Positions 16,955 through 25,464 of a stretch of DNA of 64,000 bases are shown here, piece by piece (the stretch's first letter is position 1; each line of letters begins with the position of its first letter). Location of the stretch: NCBI GenBank assembly GCA_002413785.1, contig DHXR01000017.1:16982-80981 (forward strand), given 5' to 3'. Position numbers and translations under genes: made by a program. Source of the DNA: Mucilaginibacter sp. UBA5151. GTDB taxonomy: Bacteria; Bacteroidota; Bacteroidia; Sphingobacteriales; Sphingobacteriaceae. Below the pieces are notes generated by a model that was given only the letters and a program-made list of their open reading frames with translations, was not told the origin of the DNA and did not search any database.

Positions 16955-17353
16955 TCATTGAAAGGTTACATTTTGCAAGTAGTGGAGAATGCCTTTTATC
17001 ATTTTAAAATCATCATCTATTAATACAGCACATTGCTGTTCATCTTTTTGAAATATAACATATAGATGCGCATTGACTTCGATTAGCTCCCCCTTTTTAT
17101 AAGGTTTGTTGCTGATGAACCAAATGGTATGGTTCTGGTTATCGCCTATCAGACATTTGGTATAGTTCATTACGGAAGTGGATTCCATAACAGTTGCATC
17201 TACAGTCAAAGCCTTTTCTGTATATGCCGCCGGATTTTTAGTTAAGCTGTCTATATTTGCTTTATTTCCGGACAATGATTCAGGATGCTTAAAAAAGTGA
17301 TATATCACTATACTAAACAATGATGTTAAAGCTATGAATACTAATTTTTTCAT
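16955..17353 (-). CDS. single-pass membrane or secreted OB-fold-like protein
   Basis: A 132-residue protein with an N-terminal hydrophobic helix (MKKLVFIALTSLFSIVIYHF) serving as signal or anchor. The rest has alternating strands (KALTVDATVMESTSVMNYTK, KKGELIEVNAHLYVIF) that resemble the tRNA_anti-like OB fold found in small envelope proteins. It is the last gene of a three-gene operon, 4 bases after the DUF4407 gene. The function is unknown; an extracytoplasmic accessory part for the DUF4407 protein is inferred from context. Confidence 0.55.
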   Translation of the reverse strand: MKKLVFIALTSLFSIVIYHFFKHPESLSGNKANIDSLTKNPAAYTEKALTVDATVMESTSVMNYTKCLIGDNQNHTIWFISNKPYKKGELIEVNAHLYVIFQKDEQQCAVLIDDDFKMIKGILHYLQNVTFQ

Positions 17354-17357
17354 GAGT

Positions 17358-18578
17358 TTAAGAATTAAAGGTTGTTGAAGTATGAAATTGTTTTGTTTTT
17401 TGAATTAATGCTTCGAGGGTTTGTATGTAACTATCGTAAGCCTGATCTATCTGCCCCATCAGTACCGCCCTTAGTGTCTCATCCTTTACCTTTTCGATGA
17501 GATTTAATTGTGCTTTCATTTTCTGCTCACTTGCCGTTTTAATTTTTTCGAGAAAGAACTCATAGGTTCGGGTACTGGAGTTCATTGCAGCTTTGATATC
17601 TTCAAAGGCTATTTGGTATTTTTCCACTTGCATTAATAAAAGCTGTTTTGTTTTAATTATACTCGATTTCGCTTCTACCAATTCTTTTTGTACTGCTTCT
17701 TGGTTACGGTCATTCATGTCTTTCATTGTACCGTAAGGGTCCATGTCGGATGCAGTCCCCATTTTTATAAAAACAGGGACCAGTTCTATACAAAGGAACA
17801 GCATACGTACCATCCAAACACACCACAGCACATGTGAATCTTCATCCATTAACCTGCCCAGGATTCTCATATTACCAAGAAAACCTTTTGCATCCTTATC
17901 AGAAACTATCCTTAGCTTGTCAGCTTTTTCCGCCTCTAAAGACTTTAAATCATTCGCCCTAATTAATTCATTTTGGTCAAAGTCCTTTTGAGCCTTTTGA
18001 TATGCCTGCCATTTGACCTCTGCAATGGGCCCCCGATAAGGTGTTTTAGAACCTCCTGTGCCATCCACTTCCTGTATGTAGGAACGGTTCAACTCGTCCA
18101 ATTGGCCTTTTTCGTTTTTGGATTCCTGTTTAGAAGCAGCAATGCGGTTTTCCAACCCGGATGTTGCATTGATTTGCTTTTCGTTAAGAATCGTAACCCT
18201 TTTATCTTCTATTGCGTCACTGAATATTCTAAGAATTACTGGCTCGGAAATGGTAAAGGCAATAACGACGGCAAGAAAAATCCTGGATAACACACCCAAT
18301 GATACTTTCCCTGGTCTTGTTGTAGAAACAACCGCCCTGTCAAGCGTAAATATTACAAACGACCAAATTGGGGCGAAAACGAAGGCCATTATTAACGTCC
18401 CCGATACAAGGTACATAGTATATCCTCCAGAGAACAAGGCAAGCACCGACGGAATTAAGACGCAGGTTCCCATAATACGGTATTTGTTCACTTCAGAAGA
18501 TGTACAAAGGGCCATTGTATCAAGGTCTGCTCCTGCGCAGGTTAGAAGAAATCTGGTTAAAGCGTCAAAGTTGTTCAT
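17358..18578 (-). CDS. DUF4407 domain membrane protein
   Basis: A 406-residue protein of family DUF4407. It begins FLLTCAGADLDTMALC, then has two or three membrane helices (about residues 35-80 and 100-120), a long coiled-coil region (about 140-240), a further membrane helix near 250-265 (MVRMLFLCIELVPVFIKMG) and another coiled coil to the end. Members occur in Bacteroidota and Actinobacteria with no proven role. The gene lies between a coiled-coil protein gene (54 bases upstream) and an OB-like membrane protein gene, and the three recur as a likely membrane complex carried by the ICE. Confidence 0.85.
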   Translation of the reverse strand: MNNFDALTRFLLTCAGADLDTMALCTSSEVNKYRIMGTCVLIPSVLALFSGGYTMYLVSGTLIMAFVFAPIWSFVIFTLDRAVVSTTRPGKVSLGVLSRIFLAVVIAFTISEPVILRIFSDAIEDKRVTILNEKQINATSGLENRIAASKQESKNEKGQLDELNRSYIQEVDGTGGSKTPYRGPIAEVKWQAYQKAQKDFDQNELIRANDLKSLEAEKADKLRIVSDKDAKGFLGNMRILGRLMDEDSHVLWCVWMVRMLFLCIELVPVFIKMGTASDMDPYGTMKDMNDRNQEAVQKELVEAKSSIIKTKQLLLMQVEKYQIAFEDIKAAMNSSTRTYEFFLEKIKTASEQKMKAQLNLIEKVKDETLRAVLMGQIDQAYDSYIQTLEALIQKTKQFHTSTTFNS

Positions 18579-18632
18579 AAGTTGTTTTTTTTAGTTTGTT
18601 AATAAAGAATCAAAAAGGTTAGCAGCAGTTAG

Positions 18633-19328
18633 TTAACTGCCAAACTTTTTGATCTGTTCGTTCATGATGTTCTCAAAACTGGCAATTTGGATACCCAGGA
18701 AATTCATAAATCCGTTAAGTTCAACCCCAATCTGGTTTAAATAAATGCTTTGAATTTCAGGATAACCGCTTTGCTGCCTTGCAAAATCATATTTGTTTTT
18801 AGCTACCTCAATAAAACTGCGTTGGTTGGTGTCCACAACTTGATGCAATTCCATAAGCCTGGCGATCATAAACTCACTTACCTGTTGACGGTAAAGCGCA
18901 CGAACGGTCATAAGCGCCGCATTATATTTTTCACGGAGCACCTCCAGGCGAAATTCAGTCGACATCTTGTAAAGGTTAAGCCGAAATTCCATCGCGGTAT
19001 GAATTGTATTACGCTGCATTTCCGCAACAAGCTTATCCATTTTGCTGGGGAACAACTGCTGTATCAGTGAGCGGTTCTTCATCATCAACTCTTTTGTGTG
19101 CGTATCTATCTCTTCGGTATTTCGCAACAGCAAATCAAGGTTTTGATCGGTTTTCTTTACCGGGGCCAACAATTCATGGTTGATTTCCTGTTTGATTATT
19201 TTTTTAACAGAAGATTGTGCAGCGGGTTGAATTGGGCTATCATCTGATAGTACATTGAGATCTTCGGCTGCGTTTTCCGGATTTGAAAACTGATTATTAC
19301 TTGCGGTGGTTGGGTTCTGTGTGTTCAT
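18633..19328 (-). CDS. coiled-coil protein of the DUF4407 operon
   Basis: A 231-residue soluble protein: a low-complexity Asn/Ser/Ala N-terminus (about 1-40), then long amphipathic helices (about 45-225) rich in Glu, Arg and Met, for example FRLNLYKMSTEFRLEVLREK. No catalytic motif. It is first in the operon, with CTAACCA-type direct repeats 63-79 bases upstream of its start. A structural partner of the coiled-coil DUF4407 protein is the simplest reading; homology is not recognised. Confidence 0.55.
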   Translation of the reverse strand: MNTQNPTTASNNQFSNPENAAEDLNVLSDDSPIQPAAQSSVKKIIKQEINHELLAPVKKTDQNLDLLLRNTEEIDTHTKELMMKNRSLIQQLFPSKMDKLVAEMQRNTIHTAMEFRLNLYKMSTEFRLEVLREKYNAALMTVRALYRQQVSEFMIARLMELHQVVDTNQRSFIEVAKNKYDFARQQSGYPEIQSIYLNQIGVELNGFMNFLGIQIASFENIMNEQIKKFGS

Positions 19329-19390
19329 GATTTTAAATTATTTGTTAATGATTGTTGTTTATTTAGGTGTTTCTACTATTTATTTATAAT

Positions 19391-19407
19391 TGGTTAGAAT
19401 TGGTTAG
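19391..19407. promoter_or_regulatory. tandem TGGTTAG repeats upstream of the DUF4407 operon
   Basis: TGGTTAG occurs at 19391-19397 and 19401-19407, exactly 10 bases (one helical turn) apart, and is followed by TAAAAT. The identical arrangement occurs at 32620-32636 before the ABC ATPase gene, and a weaker pair at 19540-19556. Read toward the genes it is CTAACCA-N3-CTAACCA. This looks like a two-site operator for a shared regulator. Confidence 0.45.
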
Positions 19408-19418
19408 TAAAATTTTAG

Positions 19419-19450
19419 AACGACCTGCCTACTTCCTTCGGCAGGTCGTT
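19419..19450. terminator. strong hairpin, 11-base stem
   Basis: AACGACCTGCC (19419-19429) pairs with GGCAGGTCGTT (19440-19450) across a 10-base loop, followed by AATTATT. It lies upstream of the DUF4407 operon and could end the transcript coming from the phosphorelay genes, which are transcribed toward it. Confidence 0.55.
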
Positions 19451-19648
19451 AATTATTAGGACTGGTTAATCGTACATGGTTAAAAGCTTAAGGGTTAAAA
19501 AATAATTTGGTTGCCTACGTTTACTTAATGCTGACATAATGGTTAGCGTTAGTTAGGATTTGATTTTTGTTAGCTTCCTTTTTTCTCTTATATCAGTAGT
19601 ATATGTCAACGGTTCGTAGGAGTTAGGAATAAAAGGATATAAACAAAA

Positions 19649-19678
19649 AACTCCCCACCTTTTAAAAGATGGGGAGTT
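19649..19678. terminator. hairpin terminator at the end of the phosphorelay operon
   Basis: AACTCCCCA (19649-19657) pairs with TGGGGAGTT (19670-19678), and the loop itself contains the palindrome CTTTTAAAAG. A run of A/T follows on the minus strand (TTTTTTGTTT), as expected for a factor-independent terminator placed 33 bases after the stop of the 246-residue gene. Between here and the DUF4407 operon no gene is seen. Confidence 0.7.
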
Positions 19679-19710
19679 CGTAAGAGTTAGTAAAATGGAG
19701 TGGCGTACTA

Positions 19711-20451
19711 TTAAGTTAGATTGAAATAGCCTTCTATATAGTATGTAGTACCTATAAACTTGAGTTCAGTTGCATAATTAAAAGTCTTTTCTATTAGATA
19801 TTCAGTTATTATACGATGCCCATAATCAAAACTTGTCTCATCGGAGAGCGTATTATTAAGTACTGCAAAATGGTATTTGAAATTCAAATTCTTATCGCGA
19901 ATAAACCTTATAATCCATTCGCTATCACTAATATCCATTAATGATTTGGATAATGCTTTTATGATAGTTTCTTCTGATATTTCTTTTTCGACATCTTCGC
20001 CCAATATAAAATCATATAATTTGTATCCTTCTTCAATTGAATCATCTAATCCAGGGCCCTTATAATTTATCTCCTCATTAAATGCAATAACGTTCAGAGC
20101 ATTTTCAAATTCTTTTTTCTTTGAACCTTCGTAATCCTCTCTGATTTTAAGCCACTCTTTTTCAGTGAAACTTTCCGGGAATTTATTTTTTGTAACCTCT
20201 TTAATAGTTTTAATGAGCAAAGCCAATAGCTTTATTGTAAACTCATTTTTTTTTAATTCAGCCCTGAGTTCATTGTTAGCATAAAAGGCAATTAACTCGC
20301 TTTTGATCTCGTTCTCGTATAGTTTTCCAATTCGCCATTTGTAAAATGGATCAAAATTTTCGATATAATATTTTTCGGTTTTGCGTTTAGAATTATTAAG
20401 CAGGCGGTAAACATAAGCCGGTATTCTATAGCTTTTGATATCTATTTCCAT
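19711..20451 (-). CDS. hypothetical protein, last gene of the receiver operon
   Basis: A 246-residue charged soluble protein, mainly alpha-helical, with no recognised domain or membrane segment. Its start overlaps the end of the 649-residue receiver protein gene by 10 bases, so it is translationally coupled to it. Features: a Lys/Tyr-rich N-terminus (RLLNNSKRKTEKYYIENF), an acidic middle (DDSIEEGYKLYDFILGEDVE) and a beta-rich end (ELKFIGTTYYIEGYF). Tight coupling suggests it works with the receiver protein, as effector, partner or inhibitor. Confidence 0.55.
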   Translation of the reverse strand: MEIDIKSYRIPAYVYRLLNNSKRKTEKYYIENFDPFYKWRIGKLYENEIKSELIAFYANNELRAELKKNEFTIKLLALLIKTIKEVTKNKFPESFTEKEWLKIREDYEGSKKKEFENALNVIAFNEEINYKGPGLDDSIEEGYKLYDFILGEDVEKEISEETIIKALSKSLMDISDSEWIIRFIRDKNLNFKYHFAVLNNTLSDETSFDYGHRIITEYLIEKTFNYATELKFIGTTYYIEGYFNLT

Positions 20452-22391
20452 ATAGCCTGCAGAGTTTGATGTAAGTCAATAAGCTCTTTAATTTCTTCTT
20501 TGTTTAAGAATTCCTTTTGTTGATCAAGCCATTCTAAACAAATACCAATATCCAGTTTGTCAAAAAATAGCGGATTGAAATTTGTAGAATCAAATTTAAG
20601 TTCCCGGCCTTTTTCGCCTTTGTAATAATAATTTGATAACGCTACCTTAGTTTTAATAGATTTTTGAGATGATATAAAATACCCAAGGACATTTTCACTT
20701 TCATTTATTTTTTTTCTATATCGGGAATAACTTTCCAGCACCATTATATTAAGATCGTATTCGAACCAACATAATTCTTCAATTGTTGCTCCAAAAGGAA
20801 ACTCCGTAGGGCTTAAGCCTAATATTTGGCTAAAAAAACCATCAACAGTTTTTTTTATTTTTGAACTTTTATTTGATGGCATCAAATTGGTAGCAATCTC
20901 CTTTTTAACGTCTATTATCGTGGTTACAGATGAAAAGTATAAATACAAATATTGAGCTAATCTTCTCGTTTTGTAATATGATTCAAAACGGCCTATGGTA
21001 TCTATTTCTTTTTCATTTTTTTTTGGCTCAAACGCATCACCCTTAATCATGGGAGTGTTAGGTTTTAAGCCGGTACGGAATTGATTTACCCATAAGCTGC
21101 AAAAGTCACATATAGTTTTTTCCCGAATTTCATAATCGCTCAAATTTCTGAATTTAAGATAGTACTCATGAAGATGATTTTCCCATCCTTTATTTCCTAA
21201 TGGAAGTGCCTGCAACGCCAAATAATTTGCATTTCCTACCTCAATTATCCTATCGCTCAAAAAATTAATTGCTCCCGCGTCATTTATCCTAAAATCAATT
21301 TTCGAATAAATCTCGGTTCTTATTTTGTAAGTTCTAAAGGTTTCCAACAGGAACTGTCTGGGCATCCCCGAATACACGATTGCACTAATTAGTTTTGCCT
21401 GGTACTGCTCACCAACTTCCTGCAGGAATGTATATCCTTGCGTTTTCTGTTGAATTTGCAACTCTTCAAGTTCTTCATATAGCCGATAGTCCGTTAAAAT
21501 TAAAGGTATCTTCCCCCGCAAAGTATTATCATTTGCCAATGCATTAAAAGCTGCATTAGCATTGGAGGTGCAGATTACGTCAACGCCTTTAAATTTTAAC
21601 ACTTTGACAAGTTCGCTTTCTGTATTAATTTCGTCGTCCAACAATAGTAATTTCCATGTTTTTTTTATTGTTGCAGCAACTGTGGGATGCCCGCTTTTTA
21701 AGCTGATATATTCATCAAGCAGGTCATTTCCCTTATCTATAATTACTCGTAGAGCTTTATCAATATTGGAAACGGTTATTTCGGGGAAAGCAGAATTGAA
21801 CTCTGAAAGATAATTTTCATGGTTTTTTTGAAAAGCATTGTGGATTTCTTTAATACAAGTTATTAATTCTCTTTGAACGTATAAAGATCCATTTGCTGCA
21901 AGCTTTTGTACAATACTTGGTAGCTGGTGAATTTTAGCGCGTACTATGCCGTCCGGGTTGCAGGCAAATAACTGTACATCTTTTATTTCAGTAGCGGTAA
22001 GCCTGCGGGCTGTTTTTATTAACTTTAATAAACTATCGGGTAGAATCGGAAGCCGTATAAAATCATGACCAATAGTTTTTATAATCTCACGTTCAGGCTT
22101 ATCGGAATAGACTTGTTTGCGAGAAAAAAATGATGTGAAAATTATAGGAAGTGCAATACCACGTAGCCTGAGTTGTTTAGCTATCGCTATACCATAAAAC
22201 TCTTGCATTTTAACCGGCTCGTCATTTTCATTGTATTTAAGTTCACAAAGTATAATTATCGAAGTATATTTTGACGAATCGGATAATTCTAATATCAAAG
22301 CGGCAAAAGTAAATGCAAGGGTTGAATTTCCGATTAATTCTGAAAGAGTTTTAGCATAAGGATTATTATTCCAAAGTATAAGTTGCTCCAT
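20442..22391 (-). CDS. receiver-domain protein with unknown N- and C-terminal regions
   Basis: A 649-residue cytoplasmic protein. Residues about 247-368 form a canonical response-regulator receiver: acidic pair D252/D253 (LLLLDDEIN), phospho-acceptor D301 (LILTDYRL), Ser341 (AIVYSGMP) and Lys364 (IYSKIDF). Residues about 1-135 look like a degenerate receiver without the aspartates (SIIILCEL, LPIIFTSFF). The C-terminal 280 residues are helical, with a CDFC pair near 427-430, and have no recognised fold. There is no DNA-binding domain. It lies 2 bases after an 85-residue gene and is coupled to the 246-residue gene. Confidence 0.75.
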   Translation of the reverse strand: MEQLILWNNNPYAKTLSELIGNSTLAFTFAALILELSDSSKYTSIIILCELKYNENDEPVKMQEFYGIAIAKQLRLRGIALPIIFTSFFSRKQVYSDKPEREIIKTIGHDFIRLPILPDSLLKLIKTARRLTATEIKDVQLFACNPDGIVRAKIHQLPSIVQKLAANGSLYVQRELITCIKEIHNAFQKNHENYLSEFNSAFPEITVSNIDKALRVIIDKGNDLLDEYISLKSGHPTVAATIKKTWKLLLLDDEINTESELVKVLKFKGVDVICTSNANAAFNALANDNTLRGKIPLILTDYRLYEELEELQIQQKTQGYTFLQEVGEQYQAKLISAIVYSGMPRQFLLETFRTYKIRTEIYSKIDFRINDAGAINFLSDRIIEVGNANYLALQALPLGNKGWENHLHEYYLKFRNLSDYEIREKTICDFCSLWVNQFRTGLKPNTPMIKGDAFEPKKNEKEIDTIGRFESYYKTRRLAQYLYLYFSSVTTIIDVKKEIATNLMPSNKSSKIKKTVDGFFSQILGLSPTEFPFGATIEELCWFEYDLNIMVLESYSRYRKKINESENVLGYFISSQKSIKTKVALSNYYYKGEKGRELKFDSTNFNPLFFDKLDIGICLEWLDQQKEFLNKEEIKELIDLHQTLQAIWK

Positions 22392-22393
22392 TG

Positions 22394-22651
22394 TTAATCC
22401 GGTTTTGGTACACTGTAAAACACTACATACTTATTGTCATCATAAGTAATATCCACATGAAGGGGGAAGGGGTATTTTTTCCTATATATTTCAGCAATAT
22501 GGCTGTTATTGGCTGCTACCAGGGCCGTAACCCTATTTCCTATAGGGAAAAACAAATGGTCCTGATATGCGGCCAACATATTGTCTATCGCCTGGGTAAT
22601 AGTTTCCTTGTTGGCGAGGTCAATCATTTTATTTAGAGATTCAAGAGGCAC
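22394..22651 (-). CDS. small hypothetical protein between two receiver genes
   Basis: An 85-residue protein, helical first half (LNKMIDLANKETITQAIDNM) and beta second half (FPLHVDITYDDNKYVVFYSV). No recognised domain. It sits 28 bases after the 598-residue receiver protein gene and 2 bases before the 649-residue one in the same direction. Small proteins in such places may act as phosphotransfer or adaptor subunits; no conserved histidine arrangement supports that strongly here. Confidence 0.55.
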   Translation of the reverse strand: MPLESLNKMIDLANKETITQAIDNMLAAYQDHLFFPIGNRVTALVAANNSHIAEIYRKKYPFPLHVDITYDDNKYVVFYSVPKPD

Positions 22652-22679
22652 GTTGATTCAAAATTAAGTTATTGCAAAA

Positions 22680-24476
22680 TTAAATTATAGTCGAGTGGTT
22701 CTGTTTAGTATCCAAATATATTATCGTTTTTTCAATACAGTGTACTAACTTGTTCCAATTACTATTTTGATAATTAGCATGAGAACAAGAATTTCTTATA
22801 TTTCTTATACTTTTAGAATTTTTGTCACCTCGTTTTTTTAGAAATTCTCCTATTCCGTCATGATATTCCTTGTCACTCATTCTGTGAACGTTTTCAAATA
22901 CGCCAGCTATTTTATTTATTAGTCCACTCAAAACAAATGCTTCATTAAGCTTATCGTTGTATCCATAACCAAGATAAAACTGATGCAAATAGTTTTTTAA
23001 CATAAGCACTGATTCCTTTAACGTCTTTGTTATTCCGGCAACATCACCGTTCATACGTTCTTCTCCGACCCAAAAGTTAGCGCTTGCAATATTGCACCAG
23101 TGAATGTTTTTATTTGCTTCAAATTTGTTCACGTATTCCGAAAAATATTTCAACAAACGATATCGCTCATCTGTCATCCGTTCAATCAGCCATAAAAATC
23201 TGCAATAATTTTCGATTGTTTCTTTCGCCGTAAAATGGTTGTCAATACCTGATTTCATCCAATAGGCATCGGCACCAAGTTTAATTAATTCCTGAAAGCT
23301 CCAGATTTTATTAGAAGCTGTCGTCATTAGTACTGGAATCCCTCTAAATTTTTCCTTAATCTTCGACAAAAAAATGGCTCCACTAATTTCCTTAGTAGCT
23401 TTATTTTCATCAACCAGAGGATCTAATCTTAGATCAAGTAGTATCAAATCGAAATCACCATCAGCAATCAAAGAAGATAATTTATCAAAATTTTCTTCCG
23501 AATAATCTTTCACTTGGGACGTTGGATTTAAGGATAAAAAAAAATCATTCCAACAAAATACATTTTCGTCGTTGTCTTCTAAGATTCTTTGTTTTTCATC
23601 GTAAATCATTTTTGAAAATATCTCGCCCCAACCATCTCGCCATTGATCATCAATTTGAAGAATTTTTGGCTTATTGATGCGTTTTTTTTGTAAGGAATAA
23701 ATTAAACTAACAATTATTTTTCTCAAGCTATAATTGCTTATATTGTTTATTTCGATCTTCGAAGACACCCAATTATTGGCTTTCTTTTCATAGATTGTAT
23801 CCGGTATGGTTAGGCTAACTGGCGAATTTAAAGCCTGGCCGATTGTTGTCTCGTCTAATTGGTATAGGAATATACTTATTATACTGTTGAGTGTTTCCGC
23901 CATATCAGCAATTTTCTTAGGATAAGAAAAATCATCTTTCGGCAAACCTAATATGACCCTATGTATATCCCATAACTGCTTTATGCCCCACCAATTTGCT
24001 TCCTGATGTCTGACCGCATCTATATTAAATGCCGGCTTCAAAAATAGTTTTAGTGTATTCCGATTGGTTATGCCTTTGAAGACCTTATCCTTTAAAATTT
24101 GAAAGTCAAAGGGTAGCTGATAATAATAACATCCTTCGGAATTTATTATTAGGTGTTCTGGCTTGATTTTTAATAATTGTTGGTTGCTTTGAAAACCATA
24201 TAAAATTACGGGATTAGAAATTTTATGCTCACAACGTAGCCGTAACAAAATCTCAACGCCTTTTTGTTCTTGGCGGTATGAGCCGTTAAATTTTCCTTCA
24301 ATATTGATGAAGATATGTATTTGTTTATCGTTCTTCACCAAATTGTTTATACAAGCTGCGATTTCATTTATCTTGGCTTTGGTGTTGATCGATGAAGTAT
24401 CAATCTTATTTAAATCTTTAAATAAAATGGCGACATCGTTATCAGGGCTATCTATAATTAAGGCATTCATGACCAA
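22680..24476 (-). CDS. receiver-domain protein with C-terminal HEPN-like Rx4H motif
   Basis: A 598-residue protein. Residues about 270-410 are a receiver domain with all key residues: D276/D277 (KILQIDDQW), D348 (LILLDLRL), T385/T386 (VLMTTAS) and K408 (AYWMKSG), with a long acidic insertion after the second helix. Residues 1-135 look like a second, degenerate receiver. The C-terminal 180 residues are all-helical and contain IRNSCSHAN, that is R561-x4-H566, the spacing of the active site of HEPN ribonucleases. If real, phosphorylation could switch an RNase. It is the first gene of the second operon of the module. Confidence 0.7.
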   Translation of the reverse strand: MVMNALIIDSPDNDVAILFKDLNKIDTSSINTKAKINEIAACINNLVKNDKQIHIFINIEGKFNGSYRQEQKGVEILLRLRCEHKISNPVILYGFQSNQQLLKIKPEHLIINSEGCYYYQLPFDFQILKDKVFKGITNRNTLKLFLKPAFNIDAVRHQEANWWGIKQLWDIHRVILGLPKDDFSYPKKIADMAETLNSIISIFLYQLDETTIGQALNSPVSLTIPDTIYEKKANNWVSSKIEINNISNYSLRKIIVSLIYSLQKKRINKPKILQIDDQWRDGWGEIFSKMIYDEKQRILEDNDENVFCWNDFFLSLNPTSQVKDYSEENFDKLSSLIADGDFDLILLDLRLDPLVDENKATKEISGAIFLSKIKEKFRGIPVLMTTASNKIWSFQELIKLGADAYWMKSGIDNHFTAKETIENYCRFLWLIERMTDERYRLLKYFSEYVNKFEANKNIHWCNIASANFWVGEERMNGDVAGITKTLKESVLMLKNYLHQFYLGYGYNDKLNEAFVLSGLINKIAGVFENVHRMSDKEYHDGIGEFLKKRGDKNSKSIRNIRNSCSHANYQNSNWNKLVHCIEKTIIYLDTKQNHSTII

Positions 24477-24713
24477 TTGGTTGAAATGCTGAAAATTAGC
24501 GATATTATTTTAAACTGAAAACTAATTTCAATGTAATTGAATTATAGTAATCTCAGTGATAGAGATATTTAATCAGTTCCAGGCAATAATCTGCAAACGC
24601 ATAACAAAACTGTTCTATTATTTCCCACCAATTGCGATTAGATGGAATTACACAGGGCATAAACCTTGTACTAAAAACGTGTTTTTTAGATTACAGTATA
24701 CAGTGGGTAATTG
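24477..24713. promoter_or_regulatory. gap between the two operons of the phosphorelay module
   Basis: 237 bases without a gene separate the 99-residue gene from the 598-residue receiver gene, the only sizeable gap in the module, so a second promoter probably lies here. A near-perfect hairpin CTAAAAAC/GTTTTTTAG at 24671-24689 just after the 99-residue gene may be a terminator or attenuator. Confidence 0.35.
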
Positions 24714-25013
24714 TTAGTAATCAGAGAGGAGGGTATCGCGGAGAGTTATGAGTTTTTTGAAATAATTTTCTTCTGAATCTGTATTAATAATACTTTTAAG
24801 TTCATCAAATTCTGTTTTGCCTGTACTTCCAATTTCGTGTATAAATGTAATTTTTTCTTCTTCTTTTAATTTGATTTTAGTGTCAGTCCATTCTACATTA
24901 TTTCTTCCTTCATGGGTAAGGCATGCATGCAATATTTCAAGCTTAACTTCTAAAATAGAATTAGGGAGTAAAGGCTCTAAAGCAGCATCAATTATTTGAT
25001 TGTTGTTGGGCAT
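24714..25013 (-). CDS. small hypothetical protein, end of the first operon
   Basis: A 99-residue acidic protein, probably helical with a short beta part; no domain recognised. It contains EIGSTGKTEFDELKSI, in which STGKT is not a P-loop because the preceding GxxxxGK spacing is missing. It lies 9 bases after the 157-residue gene and so belongs to the operon of the split kinase. Confidence 0.5.
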   Translation of the reverse strand: MPNNNQIIDAALEPLLPNSILEVKLEILHACLTHEGRNNVEWTDTKIKLKEEEKITFIHEIGSTGKTEFDELKSIINTDSEENYFKKLITLRDTLLSDY

Positions 25014-25022
25014 AAAATCTTA

Positions 25023-25454
25023 CTATTTTATATTTGATATTACGTTTATTACTACTGTATAATAACGGTCTCCCGCAATATGCATTCCTTGATGAACTAT
25101 AAGATTACGATTAGTTTGGGCATTAATTAAATTTAGCAAAGTAGTGTGTTGATGAGTATGATGGATTAATAAACTATTAGGTGACATTTCAATTTCAAGT
25201 ATTTTTTTTATATCTCCATAAACAGAGTGTTGTTCATTAAAGTCCACCTCATTAAAGCAATCGTAAGCGATAATGGCACTGCTCTCCTTAAAATTATAAG
25301 GAAGTTTGGCAGAAAATATAAACTGTTCATTAAAAATGAGTAAAAAAGGGTTTTCTAAACTAAACTTTCCATATTTATTAAAAAACTCATTTAATGTGTG
25401 AACATTATGTTGAACATCATTTAAACTATCTGAATTTGTAAATGCTATAAACAT
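25023..25454 (-). CDS. hypothetical protein following the kinase ATPase gene
   Basis: A 143-residue soluble alpha/beta protein with a His-rich IHHTHQHTTLLN stretch in the middle and a beta-rich end (YYTVVINVIS). No domain recognised; the pattern is somewhat like a small ligand-binding or JAB-like fold with histidines, but this is speculative. ATG 25454 is preferred over 25496 because the longer version overlaps the kinase gene by 32 bases and adds sequence of low value. It lies 10 bases after the HATPase gene. Confidence 0.5.
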   Translation of the reverse strand: MFIAFTNSDSLNDVQHNVHTLNEFFNKYGKFSLENPFLLIFNEQFIFSAKLPYNFKESSAIIAYDCFNEVDFNEQHSVYGDIKKILEIEMSPNSLLIHHTHQHTTLLNLINAQTNRNLIVHQGMHIAGDRYYTVVINVISNIK

Positions 25455-25464
25455 ACCATAAAGT

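Noticed and set aside
19649..19678. Riboswitch in the gap 19329-19710
   Set aside because: The hairpins there have terminator features and follow a stop codon; no aptamer-like conserved core was recognised.
24780..24860. P-loop in the 99-residue protein (GSTGKT)
   Set aside because: The sequence lacks the full GxxxxGK[ST] spacing and any Walker B strand.
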